Part shown: positions 5,788 to 9,644 of the stretch, piece after piece
Layout of the letters: each line of letters starts with the position of its first letter
Numbering within the stretch: the first letter of the stretch is position 1
From: Gammaproteobacteria bacterium
Lineage (GTDB): Bacteria; Pseudomonadota; Gammaproteobacteria; SZUA-229
Length of the DNA stretch: 9,644 bases
Assembly: GCA_016764035.1 (NCBI GenBank)
Contig: JAESSQ010000180.1
Coordinates: 1 to 9,644 of the forward strand
Direction of reading: 5' to 3'
Position numbers and translations under genes: made by a program
The notes under the pieces: model-generated
Databases searched by the model: none
What the model was told of the DNA's origin: nothing
What the model saw: only the letters and a program-made list of their open reading frames with translations

Positions 5788-6438
5788 ATGAGCATTGTCA
5801 GAGAGATTCCAAAACTCAACCCTTCACTCGAGCATCTACTAAAATTTTCCCATAAAAAGTCATACCGTGCCAAAAAAGTTATCATTCACGAAGGTGACTC
5901 CTCAGACAGCTTGTACTATATCATTGAGGGCTCAGTAAGCGTACAGGCAGAGAGCGAAACCGGTGAAGAAATTATCCTCGCGCAACTTAATCAGGGTGAT
6001 TTTTTCGGTGAAGCAGGGCTGTTCGAACCTGCGGCCACGGAAGCAGGTAAACGTACCGCGCGCATCACGTCTCGAACTGACACCTTAATTGCTGAAATAA
6101 GCTATTCGCAATTCAAACAGATTGTTAATGAGGACCCCACGATTATGTTTTTGCTGACCGGTCAGATTTTTAACCGGTTAAAAAAAACCAGCCAAAAAGT
6201 TCGCGATCTTATCTTCCTCGATGTTAAAGGTCGTATCGCACATTGCCTACTGGACCTCAGCGGTCAACCTGATGCAATGACACATCCTGATGGTATGCAG
6301 ATAAAAACTACACGTCAGGATATAGCGAAAATGGTGGGATGCTCACGTGAGATGGCTGGACGGGTATTAAAAGACCTTGAAGATGAAGAATTGATTACTG
6401 CACACGGTAAAACCATTGTCGTATTTGGAACACGTTAA
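5788..6438 (+). CDS. crp: cAMP receptor protein (Crp/Vfr type)
   Basis: The 216-residue transcription factor is colinear with E. coli Crp and P. aeruginosa Vfr. The cyclic-nucleotide domain contains IIHEGDSSDSLYYIIEGSVSV and the cAMP-binding loop GDFFGEAGLFEP with E75, R89 and T90. T134-S135 in KKTSQKV on the C-helix is the other cAMP contact. The hinge RDLIFLDVKGRIAHCLLDLSGQPDAMTHPDGMQIK is nearly identical to both relatives. The helix-turn-helix reads TRQDIAKMVGCSREMAGRVLKDLE; R187, E188 and R192 match the E. coli base-reading residues R180, E181 and R185, so a TGTGA-type target is expected. SREM rather than SRET is Vfr-like. The Trp that follows RSA in E. coli and Vfr is absent (RTARIT). 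Only ATG 5788 gives a family-length start. It is divergent from the osmC-like gene and converges on trpC with a 22-nt gap. Confidence 0.96.
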   Translation: MSIVREIPKLNPSLEHLLKFSHKKSYRAKKVIIHEGDSSDSLYYIIEGSVSVQAESETGEEIILAQLNQGDFFGEAGLFEPAATEAGKRTARITSRTDTLIAEISYSQFKQIVNEDPTIMFLLTGQIFNRLKKTSQKVRDLIFLDVKGRIAHCLLDLSGQPDAMTHPDGMQIKTTRQDIAKMVGCSREMAGRVLKDLEDEELITAHGKTIVVFGTR

Positions 6439-6460
6439 ACCATAAAGAAAACAGCCTTTA

Positions 6461-7258
6461 CTAAAAGAATAACTCGGCTAATTTTTTACCAGGGTCTTCC
6501 GCACGCATAAATGCTTCACCTACCAGAAACGCATTGACGCTATTATCACGCATCAGCTTAACGTCATCTTTGGTATGGATACCCGATTCGGTAACCAGGA
6601 TATGTTTCTCATCCACCATATCTAACATATCCAACGTGGTTTGCAACGAGGTTTCGAATGTTCGTAGATTGCGGTTATTTATGCCGATGAGCCGAGCGCC
6701 AGTTTTTAATGCACGCTCCATTTCTGCTGCATCATGCACCTCCATCAACACATCCATGCCCAACGCGTGCGTAAGGTCAAATAATGCTTGCAGATCCACA
6801 TCATCGAGCGCAGAAACAATTAGCAATATACAATCGGCGTCAATGACGCGTGCTTCATATATCTGGTAGGGATCGATAATAAAGTCTTTGCGAATAACCG
6901 GCAGCTCGCAGGCAGCCCTTGCCTGCTTCAAATAATCTTCATGGCCCTGAAAATAATCTTTATCGGTCAATATCGACAAACATGCCGCGCCATTAGCTGC
7001 ATAACTGCTGGCGATTTCCGTCGGGTTAAAATCTTCGCGCAACACACCTTTACTGGGCGATGCTTTTTTTATTTCTGCAATAACGGCTGGCTTCTGCTCA
7101 CTAATTTTATTTTCAATTGACTGAATAAAACCACGTATTGCATCCGCCGATGCAGCTTGTTGTTTCAAAGCAGTAATAGAGATCTTAGACGAACGCTCTG
7201 CAATCTCCTCACGTTTACGATTTAGGATTTTGACTAAAATATCCGGCGTTTTACTCAT
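6461..7258 (-). CDS. trpC: Indole-3-glycerol-phosphate synthase
   Basis: This enzyme converts 1-(o-carboxyphenylamino)-1-deoxyribulose 5-phosphate to indole-3-glycerol phosphate in tryptophan synthesis. The 265-residue (beta/alpha)8 barrel has the expected catalytic residues: E62 and K64 in AEIKKASPSKG, K124 in VIRKDFIIDPYQ, E173 in LMEVHD, N194 in IGINNRNL, and E224-S225 in VTESGI. Their spacing agrees with the Sulfolobus enzyme. It is monofunctional: no TrpF domain is fused. ATG 7258 gives the normal MSKTPDILVKILNRKREEIAE start, with GGA about 9 nt upstream. The same frame stays open upstream to 7402, but that part overlaps trpD and has no family match. It follows trpD after an 88-nt gap, the longest but one in this operon, and it meets crp tail to tail with no visible terminator. 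Confidence 0.97.
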   Translation of the reverse strand: MSKTPDILVKILNRKREEIAERSSKISITALKQQAASADAIRGFIQSIENKISEQKPAVIAEIKKASPSKGVLREDFNPTEIASSYAANGAACLSILTDKDYFQGHEDYLKQARAACELPVIRKDFIIDPYQIYEARVIDADCILLIVSALDDVDLQALFDLTHALGMDVLMEVHDAAEMERALKTGARLIGINNRNLRTFETSLQTTLDMLDMVDEKHILVTESGIHTKDDVKLMRDNSVNAFLVGEAFMRAEDPGKKLAELFF

Positions 7259-7346
7259 TATCATGTTCCACGGTATTTTTGTGTAAGCAACATGGTAGGC
7301 AACGAAAACGTTTGTCCTGACTTGCTCACTTGTTAATACTGATACC

Positions 7347-8375
7347 TTAGCTTTCGTTGGTTTTTTGAATAAGCTGCTTAAGTGTTTCACTAACCGAGCC
7401 ACTGGCGATAACGTGCTGTGCTTTTATTACGCCATCCTTCAACGACGACGTTAGTCCCGCCGCATAGATTGCTGCGCCAGCATTCAAACAGACGATATCC
7501 TTTGCCGGACCGTCTGTGTTATCAAAGACACTTTTTATAATTTCCAGGCTATGCACAGAATCGGTTGCACGAATCAATGCCAGGTCCGCACGCACCATGC
7601 CAAAATCTTCAGGCTGGACACTATATGTTTTTACTTTTCCATCGTGTAATTCGGCGACATAGGTAGCGGATGAAATACTTATCTCATCCATACCGTCTTC
7701 AGCATGCACAACCAACACATGCTCACTTCCTAAACGTTGCAGTACGTAAGCTAAAGGTTCAACCAGCTCACGACTAAACACACCCAGTACCTGATTTGGC
7801 GCACCTGCAGGATTCGTCAACGGGCCTAATACATTAAAAATAGTACGTACTGCCATCTCACGGCGCGGACCAATCGCATGTTTCATCGCACTATGATGCA
7901 AGGGTGCGAACATAAAGCCGACGCCTATTGTGTTCACACAATCAGCAACCTGTTCAGGGTTTATTTCCAGATTAACACCCGCCGTTTCCAGCACGTCGGC
8001 ACTGCCCGATTTACTGCTGATCGAACGATTACCGTGTTTGGCAACTTTGCCACCTGCGGCAGCCACCACAATCGCGCTTGCAGTAGATATATTAAAACTT
8101 CCAGAAGCATCACCACCGGTGCCACAGGTATCGACCAGATGTTCTTTGTCGACAACTACCTTACTGGCAAGCTCACGCATGACACCGGCTGCGGCTGCAA
8201 TCTCATCAATGGTTTCACCTTTCATACGCAAACCAATCAAAAAGCCACCTACCTGTGCGGGTGTCGCCTCGCCAGTCATGATTAGGCGCATGGTCGCTGT
8301 CATTTCTTTGGCGGTTAGATCACGTTTTTCGGTTACGGCTTTAATCGCCGATTGCATGGTAAAGGCAGTGCTCAT
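7347..8375 (-). CDS. trpD: Anthranilate phosphoribosyltransferase
   Basis: This enzyme transfers the phosphoribosyl group of PRPP to anthranilate, the second step from chorismate to tryptophan. The 342-residue length is normal. Visible motifs are GTGGD at 85-89 (pyrophosphate loop), NISTAS at 95-100, KHGNRSISSKSGSADVLE at 113-130 (PRPP and anthranilate site), R170-region GPRREMAVRTIFNVLGPLTNP with R171 as anthranilate contact, and DGMDEIS with metal-binding D230-E231. It is not fused to TrpG, unlike the E. coli enzyme. ATG 8375 matches the family start, though its ribosome site is weak (GAGA). It lies 120 nt after trpG, a gap that holds a REP-like palindromic element. Confidence 0.97.
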   Translation of the reverse strand: MSTAFTMQSAIKAVTEKRDLTAKEMTATMRLIMTGEATPAQVGGFLIGLRMKGETIDEIAAAAGVMRELASKVVVDKEHLVDTCGTGGDASGSFNISTASAIVVAAAGGKVAKHGNRSISSKSGSADVLETAGVNLEINPEQVADCVNTIGVGFMFAPLHHSAMKHAIGPRREMAVRTIFNVLGPLTNPAGAPNQVLGVFSRELVEPLAYVLQRLGSEHVLVVHAEDGMDEISISSATYVAELHDGKVKTYSVQPEDFGMVRADLALIRATDSVHSLEIIKSVFDNTDGPAKDIVCLNAGAAIYAAGLTSSLKDGVIKAQHVIASGSVSETLKQLIQKTNES

Positions 8376-8407
8376 ATTTTATCTCGTAATATTAATTCTG
8401 TTGTTTC

Positions 8408-8479
8408 TGTCATTTCGACCACAGGAAGAAATCTTGCTGCACAGTTATAAAAGATCCTTCACTAACGTTCAAGATGACA
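8408..8479. repeat. REP/MITE-like 72-bp palindromic element between trpG and trpD
   Basis: The element begins TGTCAT and ends ATGACA. Inside, further segments pair: GAAGAAATCTT on the left faces AAGATCCTTC on the right, and TTCGA is mirrored by the TTCAAG near the right end. Overall it is an imperfect inverted repeat of about 72 bp. Its ends and internal AGATCCTTC closely resemble a widespread family of bacterial intergenic repeats with TGTCATTNCGA...AGATCCTTC...ATGACA consensus, known to me from many genomes. It carries no gene. Placed inside the trp mRNA it would form a long hairpin between trpG and trpD. No terminal duplication is evident. Confidence 0.75.
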
Positions 8480-8495
8480 ACCATTTAGTCGGTAA

Positions 8496-9080
8496 TTATT
8501 GCTTCGTGTTTAAAAAGTTTTTCAGCAAATCATGCCCATGTTCTGTCAGGATTGATTCTGGATGAAACTGCACGCCTTCGATATTCATAGTTTTATGACG
8601 TACACCCATAATCTCATCGATGTTGCCATCTTCTGTCTGTGTCCAGGCGGTGATTTCCAGACAATCGGGTAAAGATTCTTTTTCGATAACTAGCGAATGG
8701 TAACGCGTAGCTGTATACGGATTTTTTAGCCCAGAAAATACATGCCCATTTTTATGGTAAATCAGCGATGTTTTTCCATGCATGATTTTTTTTGCGTGGA
8801 CAATCTTGCCACCAAAGACCTGGCCGATACTTTGATGCCCCAAACACACACCCAATAGCGGAATTTTACCGGCAAAGGCTTTTATTACTGCCATCGAGAC
8901 ACCTGCTTCATCCGGTGTACACGGCCCTGGCGATATCATCAGTTTTTCTGGCTGCCTGGCTTTGATTTCGTCCAGTGTGATTTCATCATTACGATACACT
9001 TCCACATCCGCGCCTAATTCACCCAAATACTGCACCAGGTTATAGGTAAACGAATCGTAATTATCTATCATTAATAACAT
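8496..9080 (-). CDS. trpG: Anthranilate synthase component II (glutamine amidotransferase)
   Basis: The product is the amidotransferase subunit, which hydrolyses glutamine and passes ammonia to TrpE for anthranilate synthesis. The 194-residue class-I GATase has the opening MLLMIDNYDSFTYNLVQYL, the oxyanion-strand motif ISPGPCTPDEAG (49-60), the nucleophile C79 in GVCLGHQSIGQ, and the catalytic H173 and E175 in GVQFHPESILTEHG. It is a stand-alone subunit. Its sequence alone cannot separate TrpG from PabA; the position between trpE and trpD makes TrpG the better name, and it may also serve folate synthesis if no separate PabA exists. It follows trpE after 36 nt. The ribosome site before ATG 9080 is weak. 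Confidence 0.96.
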   Translation of the reverse strand: MLLMIDNYDSFTYNLVQYLGELGADVEVYRNDEITLDEIKARQPEKLMISPGPCTPDEAGVSMAVIKAFAGKIPLLGVCLGHQSIGQVFGGKIVHAKKIMHGKTSLIYHKNGHVFSGLKNPYTATRYHSLVIEKESLPDCLEITAWTQTEDGNIDEIMGVRHKTMNIEGVQFHPESILTEHGHDLLKNFLNTKQ

Positions 9081-9116
9081 AAAAATATGTACTCTAAAGC
9101 CTGCAAAAAATGCGCC

Positions 9117-9644
9117 TTATTTTAAACCTGCTTCTGCCAGGGTCACTGCACGAAATATTGCTCTCGCTTTGTTCATGGTTTCAGCCCATTCATTTTCCGG
9201 TATCGAATCATAAACGATACCAGCGCCCGCCTGTATCGACAAATGCTTATCTTTTATCACTGCCGTGCGAATCGCAATTGCGGTATCCATATTGCCATTC
9301 CACGAAAGATATCCGACAGCACCTGAGTATATGCCACGTTTTACCGGTTCAAACTCATCGATGATTTCCATCGCTCGAATTTTTGGTGCGCCGCTTACCG
9401 TACCTGCCGGAAACGTTGCACGCAATACATCCATCGCATTCAAACCTTCCTTTAACTCACCGGTAACATTAGAAACGATATGCATAACATGCGAATAACG
9501 CTCGACCAACATTTTATCGGTAAGCTCAACTGTTGCGGTTTTACTCACTCGGCCTGCATCATTACGACCAAGGTCTATTAACATCAGATGCTCAGCCAAC
9601 TCTTTAGGGTCTGCCAGTAACTCTTTCTCAAGCGCATTATCAGC
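9117..9644 (-). CDS. trpE: Anthranilate synthase component I, C-terminal part (runs off right edge)
   Basis: The last 175 residues of the chorismate-binding domain are present, reading from the window edge ADNALEKELLADPKELAEHL. Family motifs are LMLIDLGRNDAGRV, VMHIVSNVTGEL, AGTVSGAPKIRAMEII, GIYSGAVGYLSWNGNMDTAIAIRT and QAGAGIVYDSIPENEWAETMNKARA. These form the chorismate and magnesium site of TrpE-type enzymes. The feedback tryptophan-binding site lies in the missing N-terminus and cannot be assessed. TrpE alone uses ammonia; with TrpG it uses glutamine. The separation from PabB or isochorismate synthase rests on the adjacent trpG, trpD and trpC. The operon promoter and any leader peptide must lie beyond the window. 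Confidence 0.95.
   Translation of the reverse strand, partial: ADNALEKELLADPKELAEHLMLIDLGRNDAGRVSKTATVELTDKMLVERYSHVMHIVSNVTGELKEGLNAMDVLRATFPAGTVSGAPKIRAMEIIDEFEPVKRGIYSGAVGYLSWNGNMDTAIAIRTAVIKDKHLSIQAGAGIVYDSIPENEWAETMNKARAIFRAVTLAEAGLK

Noticed and set aside
7259..7402. N-terminal extension of trpC
   Set aside because: The frame stays open but overlaps trpD, has no family match, and ATG 7258 gives the normal 265-residue enzyme with a usable ribosome site.
7930..8565. Long plus-strand open frame opposite trpD
   Set aside because: It lies antisense to a clear trpD, has no recognisable domain, and its C-terminal part is just the translation of the REP-like element.

Overview
The window looks like ordinary chromosome from a gammaproteobacterium of moderate to low GC content. 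The main evidence is gene order. A trp block (trpE-trpG-trpD-trpC) runs toward a cAMP-receptor-protein gene of the Crp/Vfr type. That gene is divergent from a YhfA-like OsmC gene, and a coq7 hydroxylase gene lies nearby. As I recall, the order trpG-trpD-trpC / vfr / osmC-like / (speD) / coq7 is that of pseudomonads and related gammaproteobacteria, and crp next to yhfA is also seen in E. coli. The genus cannot be named from the sequence alone.

Layout from left to right. Positions 1-213 (minus) hold the N-terminus of an outer-membrane porin that runs off the left edge. Positions 467-1486 hold the rplM-rpsI ribosomal protein operon (minus), with a plausible promoter, a leader hairpin and an intrinsic terminator. 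Positions 1382-1926 are gene-free: they contain the rplM promoter, a mosaic of short palindromic repeats (about 1533-1760) and a minus-strand terminator. Next is a small thioredoxin-like [2Fe-2S] ferredoxin gene (minus), divergent from coq7 (plus). Positions 3077-5648 hold a compact minus-strand operon, osmC-like, then a DUF885 metallopeptidase, then a VOC/glyoxalase-fold protein, with gaps of 4 and 18 nt. It converges on coq7 with a 7-nt gap. The crp gene (plus) is divergent from the osmC-like gene and converges on trpC with a 22-nt gap. The rest is the trp operon on the minus strand: trpC, trpD, trpG and the 3' end of trpE, which leaves the window at the right edge.

Functionally, trpE/trpG (anthranilate synthase), trpD and trpC cover the path from chorismate to indole-3-glycerol phosphate; trpF, trpB and trpA are not in the window. 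Coq7 makes a late hydroxylation in ubiquinone synthesis. Crp is a global cAMP-dependent regulator. The osmC/DUF885/VOC operon has no assigned pathway, and it occupies the place where pseudomonads carry speD.

I found no convincing novel system such as a defence island, mobile element, CRISPR array or biosynthetic cluster. The items most worth a second look are the mosaic palindromic repeat between rplM and the ferredoxin gene, a separate REP/MITE-like palindromic element inside the trp operon between trpG and trpD, the osmC-DUF885-VOC operon, and several perfect palindromes at gene edges.
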